From Candidatus Poseidoniia archaeon (lineage in GTDB: Archaea > Thermoplasmatota > Poseidoniia > MGIII > CG-Epi1): DNA of 11,769 bases. Location: positions 1-11,769 of the forward strand of contig JAKURS010000028.1 in NCBI GenBank assembly GCA_022449705.1. Direction: 5' to 3'. The notes below the pieces were generated by a model. That model saw nothing but the letters and a program-made list of their open reading frames with translations, had not been told where the DNA came from and made no database searches. Below are positions 1 to 8,184 of the stretch, one piece after another. Position 1 is the first letter of the stretch. Each line of letters opens with the position of its first letter. The translations under genes and the position numbers were made by a program.

Positions 1-1
1 A

Positions 2-478
2 ATGAAAGCGTTCCCGCTGGTGCGCGACCTCGTCTGCGACGTCTCCTGGAACTACGAGGTCAACAAGCGCATCCAGCCCTACCAGCACCCCGACATCGAC
101 GACCCCCGTATGGCGCAGGAGGACGTCGACCGGGTGCAGGAGTTCCGCAAGTGCATCGAGTGCTTCCTCTGCCAGGACACCTGCCACGTGCTGCGCGAGC
201 ACGACCTGCACCCCGAGTTCGCCGGTCCGCGCTTCCTCATCCGACTGGCGGAGCTGGAAATGCACCCACTCGACCAGGGCGACCGGCTCGCCGCGACGCG
301 CGACGAGTTCGCCATCGGCTACTGCAACATCACCAAGTGCTGCACCGAGGTCTGCCCCGAGCACATCAATATCACCGATAACGGCATCATCCCGCTCAAG
401 GAACGCGTTGTCGACGAATACTACGACCCGCTACGCTGGCTCTGGCGTAATACGGTCGGCAAGGTATTCGAGGCCTAG
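2..478 (+). CDS. sdhB: Succinate dehydrogenase/fumarate reductase iron-sulfur subunit, C-terminal part
   Basis: This is the C-terminal 158 residues of the iron-sulfur subunit of respiratory complex II, which passes electrons from the flavoprotein subunit to quinone. The seven expected cluster cysteines are visible: C51, C54, C57 and C118 fit the [4Fe-4S] cluster, and C61, C108 and C114 fit the [3Fe-4S] cluster, with the C-x2-C-x2-C-x3-C and C-x5-C-x3-C spacings of the family. The segment LVRDLVCDVS near residue 6 matches the linker that normally follows the N-terminal [2Fe-2S] ferredoxin domain. That domain is absent only because the gene is cut by the left edge; family members are about 230-250 residues, so the ATG at position 2 is almost certainly an internal methionine. 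The gene ends with TAG. Whether the enzyme runs as succinate dehydrogenase or fumarate reductase cannot be told from this subunit; the aerobic-looking neighbours favour the former. Confidence 0.93.
   Translation: MKAFPLVRDLVCDVSWNYEVNKRIQPYQHPDIDDPRMAQEDVDRVQEFRKCIECFLCQDTCHVLREHDLHPEFAGPRFLIRLAELEMHPLDQGDRLAATRDEFAIGYCNITKCCTEVCPEHINITDNGIIPLKERVVDEYYDPLRWLWRNTVGKVFEA
470..473 (+). promoter_or_regulatory. Possible Shine-Dalgarno for the small ORF at 481
   Basis: GAGG lies 7 nt before the ATG at 481, inside the last codons of sdhB. It could re-initiate ribosomes after the sdhB stop. The spacing is close to that of the GAGGT ahead of ftsZ in this same window. Four bases are weak evidence alone. 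Confidence 0.3.
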
Positions 479-480
479 CT

Positions 481-663
481 ATGAACTGGAATTCAATCAT
501 ACCCATTGCCTTCGCAGCACGCCTCGACAACGGTGCTACAGAATTCGAGTTGTGGGAAAAGGTTGCCGCTCAACCGGCAGGCGGAGGTGGGAGGTGGGAA
601 TTGCCCACCGGGAGCAGCCGCCTTTCAATCCCGCGCAGTAAAAAAGAATTGGGGCGAGCCTGA
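481..663 (+). CDS. Small ORF after sdhB, function unknown, possibly a Nudix remnant
   Basis: This 60-residue ORF starts 2 nt after the sdhB stop, has a GAGG element at a workable distance, and ends with TGA just before the urocanate hydratase promoter. I do not recognise a family with confidence. The part from residue 18 to 43 ([11 protein letters not shown], then GRWELPTG) resembles the strands leading into the Nudix box of Nudix hydrolases, but no Nudix box (Gx5Ex7REUxEExGU) follows in any forward frame, so it could be a decayed Nudix gene. Third-position G+C is only about 60% by hand count and looks lower than in the neighbours, which weakens the case for coding. The segment also holds two small inverted repeats (561-575 and 593-609). 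It could equally be an untranslated spacer. Confidence 0.3.
   Translation: MNWNSIIPIAFAARLDNGATEFELWEKVAAQPAGGGGRWELPTGSSRLSIPRSKKELGRA
561..609 (+). repeat. Two short hairpins in the sdhB-hutU spacer
   Basis: Two perfect inverted repeats stand close together: GGTTG/CAACC with a 5-nt loop at 561-575, and GGTGGG/CCCACC with the loop AATTG at 593-609. They could fold in the transcript and end sdhB transcription, or be chance in G+C-rich DNA. No T tract follows the second stem; an A-rich stretch (AAAAAAG) comes about 30 nt later. They lie inside the doubtful small ORF. Confidence 0.3.
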
Positions 664-667
664 TAAA
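661..667 (+). promoter_or_regulatory. TATA-like box for hutU
   Basis: TGATAAA is centred about 25 nt before the ATG at 689 and is preceded by a purine-rich stretch (AAAAAAGAATTGGGGCGAG) that could act as a BRE. The distance predicts a transcript beginning at or next to the start codon. This agrees with the start chosen from family alignment. Confidence 0.45.
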
Positions 668-688
668 CCACGGACCGCGTGGAGCCGC

Positions 689-2335
689 ATGGAACCCATC
701 CGGGCGCCGCACGGCAGCGAGCTGAGCTGCAAGGGCTGGGGCCAGGAGGCGGCGCTGCGGATGCTGATGAACAACCTCGACCCCGATGTGGCCGAGAATC
801 CCGACGAGCTGGTAGTCTATGGCGGCCGTGGCAAGGCGGCACGCAACTGGGACTGCTACCACGCCATTGTCAAGGCACTGCGCGGGCTCGGGGACCAAGA
901 AACACTGCTGGTGCAGTCGGGCAAGCCGGTCGGCATCTTTCGGACACATGCCGACGCGCCGCGGGTGCTGATAGCGAACGCCAACCTGGTCGGCAACTGG
1001 GCCACCTGGGAACACTTCCACGAGCTGGAGCGCAAGGGGCTGATGATGTATGGCCAGATGACCGCCGGCTCCTGGATCTACATCGGCTCGCAGGGCATTC
1101 TGCAAGGAACATACGAGACCTTCGTCGAGGCGGGTCGCCAGCACTTCGGCGGTTCGCTGGAGGGCAGGCTCATCGTCAGCGGCGGCCTTGGCGGTATGGG
1201 CGGCGCGCAGCCGCTCGCGGCGACCATGGCTGGCGCAGCCTTCCTCGCCGCCGACGTCGACCGCGCGCGCGTCGAGAAGAGGCTCGCAATCGGCTACTGC
1301 GACGAAATCAGCGACGACATCGACACGGCGATTGACCTCGCGCTCAAGTGGCGTGACGCAGGCGCTGCGCGCAGCATCGGCGTCGTCGCGAACGCGGCCG
1401 AACTGCTGGAGCGCCTCATCGCCCGGGATGTCGTCCCTGACCTGCTGACCGACCAGACCTCGGCGCACGACCCGCTCAACGGCTACATACCGCGCGGACT
1501 CTCGCTCGACGAAGCACTGGCACTGCGCGAGAGCGATTCCGCCGCATACCTGGAGCGCAGCTACGCCACCATGGCTGATCATGTGCGCGCGATGCTCGCA
1601 TTACAGGAGCGCGGCGCCCACACCTTCGACTACGGCAACAACCTCCGCGCCGGCGCCCAGGAGGCTGGAGTGGAGAACGCGTTTGACTTCCCCGGTTTTG
1701 TCCCGGCGTATGTGCGACCGCTATTCTGCGAAGGCAAAGGGCCGTTCCGCTGGGCAGTGCTGAGCGGTGACCCTGCGGATTTGGCCGCCACGGACGATGT
1801 TATCCTCGAACTGTTCCCCGATGACGAACCGCTTGTGCGCTGGATAACCATGGCACGGGAGAAAATCAAATTCCAGGGACTGCCGGCACGCATCTGCTGG
1901 CTCGGCTACGGCGACCGCGCGAAGGCGGGGCTGGCATTCAACGAACTCGTCGCCTCCGGAAAGGTAAGCGCGCCCATCGTGATTGGTCGTGACCACCTGG
2001 ACTGCGGCTCGGTCGCCAGCCCGAACCGCGAGACCGAGGCGATGCGCGACGGCAGCGACGCGGTTGCGGACTGGCCACTGCTCAACGCAATGCTGAATGT
2101 TGCCGCCGGGGCCACGTGGGTCAGTTTCCACCACGGCGGCGGCGTCGGCATCGGCTACTCGCTGCACGCTGGCATGGTCATTGTTGCCGACGGCACGAAC
2201 GCAGCGGCAGCACGGCTCGAGCGGGTGCTGACTACTGACCCCGGGACCGGCATCATGCGGCACGTCGACGCCGGCTACGAGCGTGCCCGCGAGGTGGCTG
2301 ACGAGCACGACCTGCAGGTCGGGCTGGTCGACTGA
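689..2335 (+). CDS. hutU: Urocanate hydratase
   Basis: Urocanase adds water to urocanate to give 4-imidazolone-5-propionate, the second step of histidine degradation, using tightly bound NAD+. At 548 residues it is close to the usual ~555. The start is set at the ATG giving [17 protein letters not shown], which matches the family N-terminus; the open frame runs back to an ATG at 506, but those 61 residues look like spacer and overlap the hutU promoter. Visible landmarks are the glycine-rich NAD-binding loop at 165-182, [11 protein letters not shown] at 345-355, and the urocanase signature [12 protein letters not shown] at 395-406, whose C403 corresponds to the essential cysteine (C410 in Pseudomonas putida). 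[17 protein letters not shown] follows at 435-451. The sequence is strikingly like bacterial HutU as I recall it, so transfer from bacteria is possible. No hutH, hutI or hutG lies in the window. The deacylase gene follows after 7 nt and is probably co-transcribed. Confidence 0.97.
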   Translation: MEPIRAPHGSELSCKGWGQEAALRMLMNNLDPDVAENPDELVVYGGRGKAARNWDCYHAIVKALRGLGDQETLLVQSGKPVGIFRTHADAPRVLIANANLVGNWATWEHFHELERKGLMMYGQMTAGSWIYIGSQGILQGTYETFVEAGRQHFGGSLEGRLIVSGGLGGMGGAQPLAATMAGAAFLAADVDRARVEKRLAIGYCDEISDDIDTAIDLALKWRDAGAARSIGVVANAAELLERLIARDVVPDLLTDQTSAHDPLNGYIPRGLSLDEALALRESDSAAYLERSYATMADHVRAMLALQERGAHTFDYGNNLRAGAQEAGVENAFDFPGFVPAYVRPLFCEGKGPFRWAVLSGDPADLAATDDVILELFPDDEPLVRWITMAREKIKFQGLPARICWLGYGDRAKAGLAFNELVASGKVSAPIVIGRDHLDCGSVASPNRETEAMRDGSDAVADWPLLNAMLNVAAGATWVSFHHGGGVGIGYSLHAGMVIVADGTNAAAARLERVLTTDPGTGIMRHVDAGYERAREVADEHDLQVGLVD

Positions 2336-2342
2336 GCGCAGC

Positions 2343-3185
2343 ATGAACCTCATCCTGGCGTCAGCGGCGGACAGCGCCGCGCTCAACCTGCGTGAGCGGC
2401 TGCTCGAGCTCGGAGACTGGCACGAAGATGGCGAGTTCCAGGGCACCCCCACATGGCGACTCGCCAATGGTGACGGCTTCTGTACCGCAGGAACCCGCAT
2501 GGCGACGCTGAGGGAGCTGCATCTCTACGCCGAGCATGTTGACCGCGAGTGGGAAGAATTGACCGGTGAGGCGCCCGAGTGCATCGCGTTCCTTTCGCGC
2601 CACAAGTCAGCCAGCGAACGGCCCAGCCTGACGGTGCACCCGGTCGGCAACTGGGGCGCGGCCGACTATGGAGGGACGCCCGGTGCGGTCTCCGGGACCG
2701 CGCCGGAGTGGATGACCGGGCTGCTTCTCGCTATCTCACGCACCGCTCCCGCGGGCTACCAGGCCTGCTTCGAGGCGACGCACCATGGACCACTGCTGGA
2801 GACGCCGGCATTCTTCGTCGAAATCGGCTCAGACGAGAGCCGATGGGAACTGCGCGAGCCGGCCGAGGTGCTGGCACGCGCCCTGCTCGAACTGAAACAG
2901 GCCAGCGGCACGCCGCTGGTGGGCATTGGCGGCGGCCACTACACGCCGCGCTTCAGCGATGTTGCACTGCTTCGCGAAGCATGCTTCGGCCACATGGTCC
3001 CGAAATATGCGCTTGAGCACCTCACGCCGGAACTGCTGCGGTCAGCGCTGGAGCATTCCGGCGCACGGGCAATCTACCTTCACCGCAAGGGAATGCCAAA
3101 ATCGGCGATCACGCACTGGCGGGAGTGGGCGGAGGCGGAAAACGTCGCGGTCGTCAGCTCGCAGGAACTGCCAAAACGTGCCTGA
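2343..3185 (+). CDS. dtdA: D-aminoacyl-tRNA deacylase, archaeal DtdA/GEK1 type
   Basis: This enzyme hydrolyses D-amino acids wrongly attached to tRNA (for example D-Tyr-tRNA), so that they are not used in translation. DtdA is the zinc-dependent archaeal and plant form, unrelated in fold origin to bacterial DTD1. The protein has 280 residues, typical of the family. Conserved blocks are SRHKSASERPSLTVHP at 85-100, EATHHGP at 144-150, GIGGGHYTPRFSD at 194-206 and GHMVPKYAL at 216-224; the histidines in these blocks are the likely metal ligands. The ATG at 2343 gives MNLILASAADSAA, a normal family start; the frame is open further upstream but overlaps hutU. The gene lies 7 nt after hutU with no convincing Shine-Dalgarno, so translational coupling is likely. 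Its function has no obvious link to histidine degradation. Confidence 0.93.
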   Translation: MNLILASAADSAALNLRERLLELGDWHEDGEFQGTPTWRLANGDGFCTAGTRMATLRELHLYAEHVDREWEELTGEAPECIAFLSRHKSASERPSLTVHPVGNWGAADYGGTPGAVSGTAPEWMTGLLLAISRTAPAGYQACFEATHHGPLLETPAFFVEIGSDESRWELREPAEVLARALLELKQASGTPLVGIGGGHYTPRFSDVALLREACFGHMVPKYALEHLTPELLRSALEHSGARAIYLHRKGMPKSAITHWREWAEAENVAVVSSQELPKRA

Positions 3186-3229
3186 GTTTGTGCGAGATTT
3201 TCAAGAAGACCAATATATAAATAAGAATT
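3186..3229. other. AT-rich spacer between convergent dtdA and the GTPase gene
   Basis: The 44 nt between the two stop codons are much richer in A+T than the genes and hold the run CAATATATAAATAAG (3211-3225). Both transcripts must end here or run into each other. I see no stem-loop and only a four-T run (ATTTTC) on the plus strand. Confidence 0.35.
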
Positions 3230-4174
3230 CTAGTCTGGCAGCAGCATCTTGATAACCGCCTGCTTGAGTTCGGCAACGCCGGTTTCCTCTGTCGCCGACG
3301 TAGCGAGCGCACCCTCCGGAAGGGTCGCCTCCTGCTCCAGGTCGCACTTGCTCCAGATATCAAGCCAGCGCGCGTCGGGAAAGCGCTGGTGCAGCTCCTC
3401 GCGCAGTGCCTGCTGGCCTTCGAGCGGGTAGCCAGAAGTACCTGAAGCGTCAGTCACGAACACGATGGCGGGTGCCAGGTGCTCGAGCGCCGCGAGGCCA
3501 TGCTTCTCGATATTGTTGCGCTGCGCGTCGGGACGGTCAAGCAGGCCGGGGGTGTCCATCACCTGCAGTTTCTGGTATCTCGCGGTGATGTGGCCCAGAC
3601 TCACCGACTTCGTCGTGAACGGGTATTCACGCACCACCGGCCGGCCGGTGGAGATGGCGCGCACCAAGCTCGACTTACCGACGTTGGGCGCGCCAGCCAT
3701 CACCGCCAGCGGTGTTTCCGGGTCGACCGCCGGCAGCCGACCCAGTGTCTTCCGGGCGTCACGCAGGAATTCCAGCCGATCAGAGACCTGCCGCACGACC
3801 GAGGTGAGGCGGCCGTAGCCCTGCTTCTGCAGCTGGAGCGCCCGCTCGCCGCGGGCACGCGCTGCTTTTGAAGAGAACTGCCCGCCCAGCTTCTGCAGCT
3901 GCTGGCGCGCCCAGTCGATACCACCCAGTGACTGCCGCAGCTCGTCCAGACCTACGCTCAGATTGACAATGTCGCGGTCGAACGGGTGCAACTGGTCAAG
4001 GCTTGGGAAATCCTCGACAATGACTCCCAGCGGCGCCCCGAGGTTGTCGGCCAGCGAAGAGAGCTTGCGCGCCGCGGAGTCGAATTTGCCGCTGCGCTTC
4101 TTCGCCGCGCGGTGGAGCGCACGCTCGATGAGCTGCTCTGCATCAAGTATCTCGGGCAGCGAGCGCCACTCCAT
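3230..4174 (-). CDS. NOG1-type GTPase, probable large-subunit ribosome assembly factor
   Basis: This is a 314-residue member of the NOG1 branch of the OBG/TRAFAC GTPases, which in eukaryotes act in 60S subunit maturation; archaeal members are presumed to do the same for the 50S. An N-terminal helical region of about 150 residues leads into the NOG1-typical phrase LGRLPAVDPET at 144-154. The G motifs are G1 GAPNVGKSS (161-169), the G2 region YPFTTKSVSLGH (184-195), G3 DTPGLLDRP (207-215), G4 SKCD (275-278) and G5 SAT (293-295). G4 has serine in place of the usual asparagine of NKxD; this may weaken guanine specificity but substitutions here are known in GTPases. Lysine in FTTKS is typical of NOG1. 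The gene follows icd by 26 nt on the same strand with no visible Shine-Dalgarno. There is no lysine-rich C-terminal extension such as eukaryotic NOG1 has. Confidence 0.88.
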   Translation of the reverse strand: MEWRSLPEILDAEQLIERALHRAAKKRSGKFDSAARKLSSLADNLGAPLGVIVEDFPSLDQLHPFDRDIVNLSVGLDELRQSLGGIDWARQQLQKLGGQFSSKAARARGERALQLQKQGYGRLTSVVRQVSDRLEFLRDARKTLGRLPAVDPETPLAVMAGAPNVGKSSLVRAISTGRPVVREYPFTTKSVSLGHITARYQKLQVMDTPGLLDRPDAQRNNIEKHGLAALEHLAPAIVFVTDASGTSGYPLEGQQALREELHQRFPDARWLDIWSKCDLEQEATLPEGALATSATEETGVAELKQAVIKMLLPD

Positions 4175-4200
4175 ACCGGTGCGAAAACGGGGGGCCTAAA

Positions 4201-5427
<1,227 letters not shown>

Positions 5428-5447
5428 CGGCCGCCCATTCGCGGGAG

Positions 5448-5453
5448 TATAAA
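5448..5453 (-). promoter_or_regulatory. TATA box for icd
   Basis: Read on the minus strand this is TTTATA, centred about 23 nt before the icd ATG. That places transcription start at or next to the start codon. On the plus strand the same bases read TATAAA, 38-43 nt before the proline dehydrogenase start, so the element might also work in that direction. Confidence 0.55.
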
Positions 5454-5463
5454 CCGGCTACTG

Positions 5464-5469
5464 CTTTAT
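5464..5469 (+). promoter_or_regulatory. TATA-like box for the proline dehydrogenase gene
   Basis: TTTATT is centred about 24 nt before the GTG at 5491, the distance expected for a leaderless archaeal transcript. It supports that GTG as the true start. The divergent icd box lies only 11-16 nt away, so polymerase assembly on the two sites may interfere. Confidence 0.45.
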
Positions 5470-5490
5470 TCCCGCTCCCGCTGCGGTGAT

Positions 5491-6408
5491 GTGGAACTGC
5501 TCAACCGGCTGGTCGTCGGCAGCGCGCCACTGCTGCCGCGCTTCTTTATCGGCCGCGTCGCAGCGCGCTACGTTGCGGGCGATTCACTGGATGAAGGGCT
5601 GGCGCTGGTCACGCACCTGAACACGCTGGGCTTTGCCGGGACACTCGACGTGCTGGGCGAGGAAGTCCGCGAAGCGGAGGCGACGATGCGGTTCCGCGAC
5701 GCCTACGTGGAAGTGCTGGACGGCATTGCCAATTCCGGGGCGGACTGCAACGTCTCGCTCAAGCTCACCGCACTCGGCCTTTGCATTGACCCTGAACTCT
5801 GCTGGGACAACCTCGCACTCATCCTGGACCGGGCGCGCGAGTTCGACAATTTCGTGCGCTTCGACATGGAGGACTCGAGCGTTACGCAGGCGACGCTCAA
5901 GATGTGCCAGCGCGCCCGTGAATTCTACCCGCAGTGCGGTACGGTGCTGCAGGCGTACCTACACCGCACGCTGGAAGACGCGCGCAGCTTGGCCGGACCG
6001 GAGAGCAACGTGCGAATCTGCAAGGGTGCCTACGTCGAGCCCGGGGTGATTGCGTTCCAGGGATATCAGGAGGTGCGCGACAGCTTCATGGCGACCGCAC
6101 GGCAGCTGCTCGAGCAGGGCAGCTACGCCTGCTTTGCGACGCACGACCTCTGGCTTATCGAGCAGTGCGAGGCGCTGGTAGCGGAGCTGGGCGTCGCGCC
6201 CGACCGCTACGAGTTCCAGGCGCTCTCGGGCGTACCAATCGAGACGACGCTCGACCGGCTCGTTGCGGCAGGCCATCGCGTCCGCTACTACATCCCGTTC
6301 GGGCCGGAGTGGTATGCCTACTCACTGCGCCGCATGCGCGAGAACCCCGCTATCTGGCGGCATACGCTGCGCGCCATGTTCTCGCGGTCGCGCCACCGGC
6401 AGCGCTAG
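5491..6408 (+). CDS. Proline dehydrogenase (monofunctional)
   Basis: This FAD enzyme oxidises proline to 1-pyrroline-5-carboxylate, the first step from proline to glutamate, and hands electrons to the respiratory chain. With the GTG start the protein has 305 residues, the usual size of monofunctional ProDH; the frame is open back to 5335, but the extra residues overlap icd and are unlike the family. The N-terminus (ELLNRLVVGSAPLLPRFF) and GDSLDEGLALVTHLNTLG (30-47) are typical. Other marks of the beta/alpha barrel are VSLKLTALGL (88-97), VRFDMEDSS (122-130), TVLQAYLHRT (151-160), RICKGAYVEP (175-184), FATHD (215-219) and YEFQALSGVP (240-249). The C-terminal helix carries Y275-x4-R280-R281, the proline-binding arginines, with E284 after them. 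No pyrroline-5-carboxylate dehydrogenase gene is in the window. Its stop overlaps the stop of the convergent YgfZ-like gene in a shared CTAG. Confidence 0.93.
   Translation: MELLNRLVVGSAPLLPRFFIGRVAARYVAGDSLDEGLALVTHLNTLGFAGTLDVLGEEVREAEATMRFRDAYVEVLDGIANSGADCNVSLKLTALGLCIDPELCWDNLALILDRAREFDNFVRFDMEDSSVTQATLKMCQRAREFYPQCGTVLQAYLHRTLEDARSLAGPESNVRICKGAYVEPGVIAFQGYQEVRDSFMATARQLLEQGSYACFATHDLWLIEQCEALVAELGVAPDRYEFQALSGVPIETTLDRLVAAGHRVRYYIPFGPEWYAYSLRRMRENPAIWRHTLRAMFSRSRHRQR
6405..6408. other. CTAG shared by two convergent stop codons
   Basis: The proline dehydrogenase stop is TAG at 6406-6408, and the YgfZ-like stop is TAG on the other strand at 6407-6405. Both are read from one CTAG palindrome, so the coding regions overlap by 4 bp with no spacer for a terminator. 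The same arrangement recurs at 8738-8741. Confidence 0.9.
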
Positions 6409-7223
6409 AACGGAATATCATCAAGCAGCCCCGGCCCCAGCACCAGCGCCCCGGCTTCGCCGGCCACGAGCCTTTCGCCCTCCACCGGCCGCTTGACGTA
6501 GCCCAGTGCCAGCTGGCTGCCGTCAGGCTGGAACGCGGTGCTGGTCACCTTGCCGGCCGGGGCACCGTCACGCTCCAGAGCGGTGCCGGCCTCTACAGGT
6601 GCCGAGAGCTGCAGGCGCACAAGGCGACGGCGCAGCCCGCCCACGTGCCGCAGCTTGGAGATCACTTCCTGCCCCGGGTAGCATCCCACGTCGGCTGGCA
6701 CCAGAGCGCCGAGCCCCGCCTCAAGCGGGTTACGCCGCGCTACCGACTCTGCGTCCCAGTCGGGGATACCTGTGGCCAACTGCGCCAGCCGCGCCAGCTC
6801 CGGCTCGTCATCCGCCACAATGCCGGGGGCGGCGGTAACCGCCTGCCCCAGCAACGCCCGGAAGCGCACCCCGTCACCGGTCGCGGTCCAGCCGCTGTCG
6901 GTGGCCGCGCTCCCGCCAGCGGTGGTTGCCAGCCCGGCACCGGTCACCCAGTCGAGCCGTTCGAGGGTAACGTCGGCCGCCAGGATGTATTTTTCCAGTT
7001 CGACCGCGACTGGCCCGCCGCCGCTGGCGATGGCGGCGAGCGTGCGTTCACCGTCGGCGAGCAGCCACAGCTCGCCCAGCGTGCGGCCGGTGCGTGACAG
7101 CAGCAGCCCGTGCGCCGTCTCTCCAGGCTCAAGGCTGGCGACAGCACAGGTAAGCATGCGCTCCAGGTAGTCGCGCTGCTCGCTGCCGGTGCAGGCGAGC
7201 CAGGTCCATTCGAGACGCCACAC
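6405..7223 (-). CDS. YgfZ/GcvT-like folate-binding protein
   Basis: The protein (272 residues) belongs to the aminomethyltransferase-like family that includes YgfZ, IBA57 and Caf17, tetrahydrofolate-binding proteins that help assemble or repair iron-sulfur clusters. The diagnostic motif is PADVGCYPGQEVISKLRHVGG region at 176-196 with C181; it corresponds to KGCYxGQE, but the lysine before GC is valine here. The N-terminal half has the expected short pattern of strand, TG dipeptide, YL and GRTLGELWLL (46-55), and the C-terminus has a small barrel domain ending in a hydrophobic tail. It is too short and lacks the features for a glycine-cleavage T-protein. The start is a GTG at 7223, about 26 nt after a TATA-like element shared with the divergent gene; no in-frame ATG lies near it. 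Iron-sulfur enzymes elsewhere in the window (SdhB, the tRNA thiolase) could be clients, which is only inference. Confidence 0.85.
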   Translation of the reverse strand: MWRLEWTWLACTGSEQRDYLERMLTCAVASLEPGETAHGLLLSRTGRTLGELWLLADGERTLAAIASGGGPVAVELEKYILAADVTLERLDWVTGAGLATTAGGSAATDSGWTATGDGVRFRALLGQAVTAAPGIVADDEPELARLAQLATGIPDWDAESVARRNPLEAGLGALVPADVGCYPGQEVISKLRHVGGLRRRLVRLQLSAPVEAGTALERDGAPAGKVTSTAFQPDGSQLALGYVKRPVEGERLVAGEAGALVLGPGLLDDIPF

Positions 7224-7244
7224 AGCTGCGCCAGAGCGCCAGCC

Positions 7245-7253
7245 TTATGTAAA
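7245..7253. promoter_or_regulatory. Bidirectional TATA-like element between the YgfZ-like and FKBP genes
   Basis: The element reads TTATGTAAA on the plus strand and TTTACATAA on the minus strand, so it is a near-palindromic TATA-like box. Its centre (7249) lies 24 nt before the plus-strand ATG at 7273 and 26 nt before the minus-strand GTG at 7223. No other A+T-rich box is present in the 49-nt gap, so one element may direct both leaderless transcripts. Confidence 0.5.
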
Positions 7254-7272
7254 CCGCCTTTGTAGCGCCGAA

Positions 7273-8184
7273 ATGGCGCCTCGTCGCGTGCGCAAGGGAA
7301 AGCAGCAGGAGCGCAGGACCGTCCCGCAGGGCGGCCGCCCGACAGTCGCCCTGGCGCTTGGGGCGCTGATGATCGTGAGCATCTTTGCCGGGGTGGTGCT
7401 TTTCCTGATTCCGGAGGAGCCACCAGTCATTACCCACGGTGTCGCGGCCGAGCTGCTCAGCAATAACCACGCGGTAATGCCGGGCGAGGCGACCGATTTT
7501 GTACTGCTGGTCGAGAACTTGGGCTCGCACGTCGACACCTTCACAGTCGAAGTCGAGTCCAACGACGGCGGCTTCGATATCCAGGTTGAGCCCAGCTTCG
7601 AGTCAGTCGTGGTTTCGCCGGGTGAGCGGGTGCCGCTGCTGGTCAGCGTGGTCTCGCCCAACAGCGGTGAGCTGTACGGCCACCTGGCGGTCCGCTCACA
7701 GGGCGACGCTTCGGCAACTGCGACGGTGCGCTTCAACGTCAGCGCCACCGCCAGCTTCGGCAACTACAGCGCCATCGGTGATGCGGTCGAGGTGCAGTAC
7801 GCCGGCATCCGCGCGCGAGACGGAGTGATGTTCGACAGCAACCTGGAGTGGCTGGAGCAGTCCAACTACCCGCGGGTATCGGAGATGGACCTGCGCCACT
7901 GCGGACCGGGAGAGACCCCCCAGAACTATGACTGCTACACCCCGCACTATGACCTGCTCTGCGCCTGGGAAGTCGGCGTCCCGTCCGTTGATAAAGACCC
8001 GAACCCGCCGCAGGGCTGTGGAGGGATGATTCCGGGCTTCGACGCCAAGCTGGTCGGGATGCAGGTAGGGCAGACGCTGGCGGTGCGCATCCCCGCCCGC
8101 GACGCCTACGGCGAGGATCCGTCGCAAGGCAAGCTGGGTGGCGAGGACCTAATCTTCCTGATAACGCTGGTCACCATCGTGTGA
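7273..8184 (+). CDS. Membrane-anchored NEW3-FKBP protein, probable extracytoplasmic peptidyl-prolyl isomerase
   Basis: The 303-residue protein has a basic N-terminus (RRVRKGKQQERR), one membrane helix at about 24-46, a beta-sandwich of the NEW3/CARDB kind at about 65-160, and an FKBP domain from 169 to the end. The FKBP signature is clear: GDAVEVQYAG (169-178), DGVMFDSN (183-190), MIPGFDAKLVGMQVGQ (252-267) and IPARDAYGE (273-281). The topology (positive inside) puts both domains outside the cell, where it would help fold secreted proteins. An insertion of about 60 residues (191-250) splits the FKBP fold and has C210, C221, C230 and C249, able to form two disulfides; whether prolyl isomerase activity survives is uncertain. 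The ATG at 7273 gives a leaderless fit to the TATA-like element and begins just before the membrane anchor. The Nudix gene overlaps its stop by 4 nt, so the two are probably translated together. Confidence 0.88.
   Translation: MAPRRVRKGKQQERRTVPQGGRPTVALALGALMIVSIFAGVVLFLIPEEPPVITHGVAAELLSNNHAVMPGEATDFVLLVENLGSHVDTFTVEVESNDGGFDIQVEPSFESVVVSPGERVPLLVSVVSPNSGELYGHLAVRSQGDASATATVRFNVSATASFGNYSAIGDAVEVQYAGIRARDGVMFDSNLEWLEQSNYPRVSEMDLRHCGPGETPQNYDCYTPHYDLLCAWEVGVPSVDKDPNPPQGCGGMIPGFDAKLVGMQVGQTLAVRIPARDAYGEDPSQGKLGGEDLIFLITLVTIV

Noticed and set aside
540..645. A possible tRNA or structured RNA in the sdhB-hutU spacer
   Set aside because: TTCAATC and TTCGAGT look like T loops, but the flanking bases do not form the 5-bp T stem or a 7-bp acceptor stem.
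506..688. A 61-residue N-terminal extension of urocanate hydratase
   Set aside because: It is not in the family, overlaps the predicted TATA box, and the ATG at 689 gives the normal length and N-terminus.
536..1582. A 348-residue minus-strand frame opposite hutU
   Set aside because: It is a G+C-driven shadow of urocanate hydratase, with a composition full of Arg/Ala/Val and no recognisable family.
1721..2500. A 259-residue minus-strand frame across the hutU-dtdA junction
   Set aside because: It lies antisense to two clearly identified genes and shows no domain.
3211..3225. A TATA-like run AATATATAAATAA between dtdA and the GTPase gene
   Set aside because: The two genes converge here, so neither start codon lies downstream; it is more likely part of a 3' region.
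5934..7097. A 387-residue plus-strand frame across proline dehydrogenase and the YgfZ-like gene
   Set aside because: It overlaps two genes with intact motifs on both strands and has the low-complexity Arg/Ala/Pro makeup of a shifted frame.
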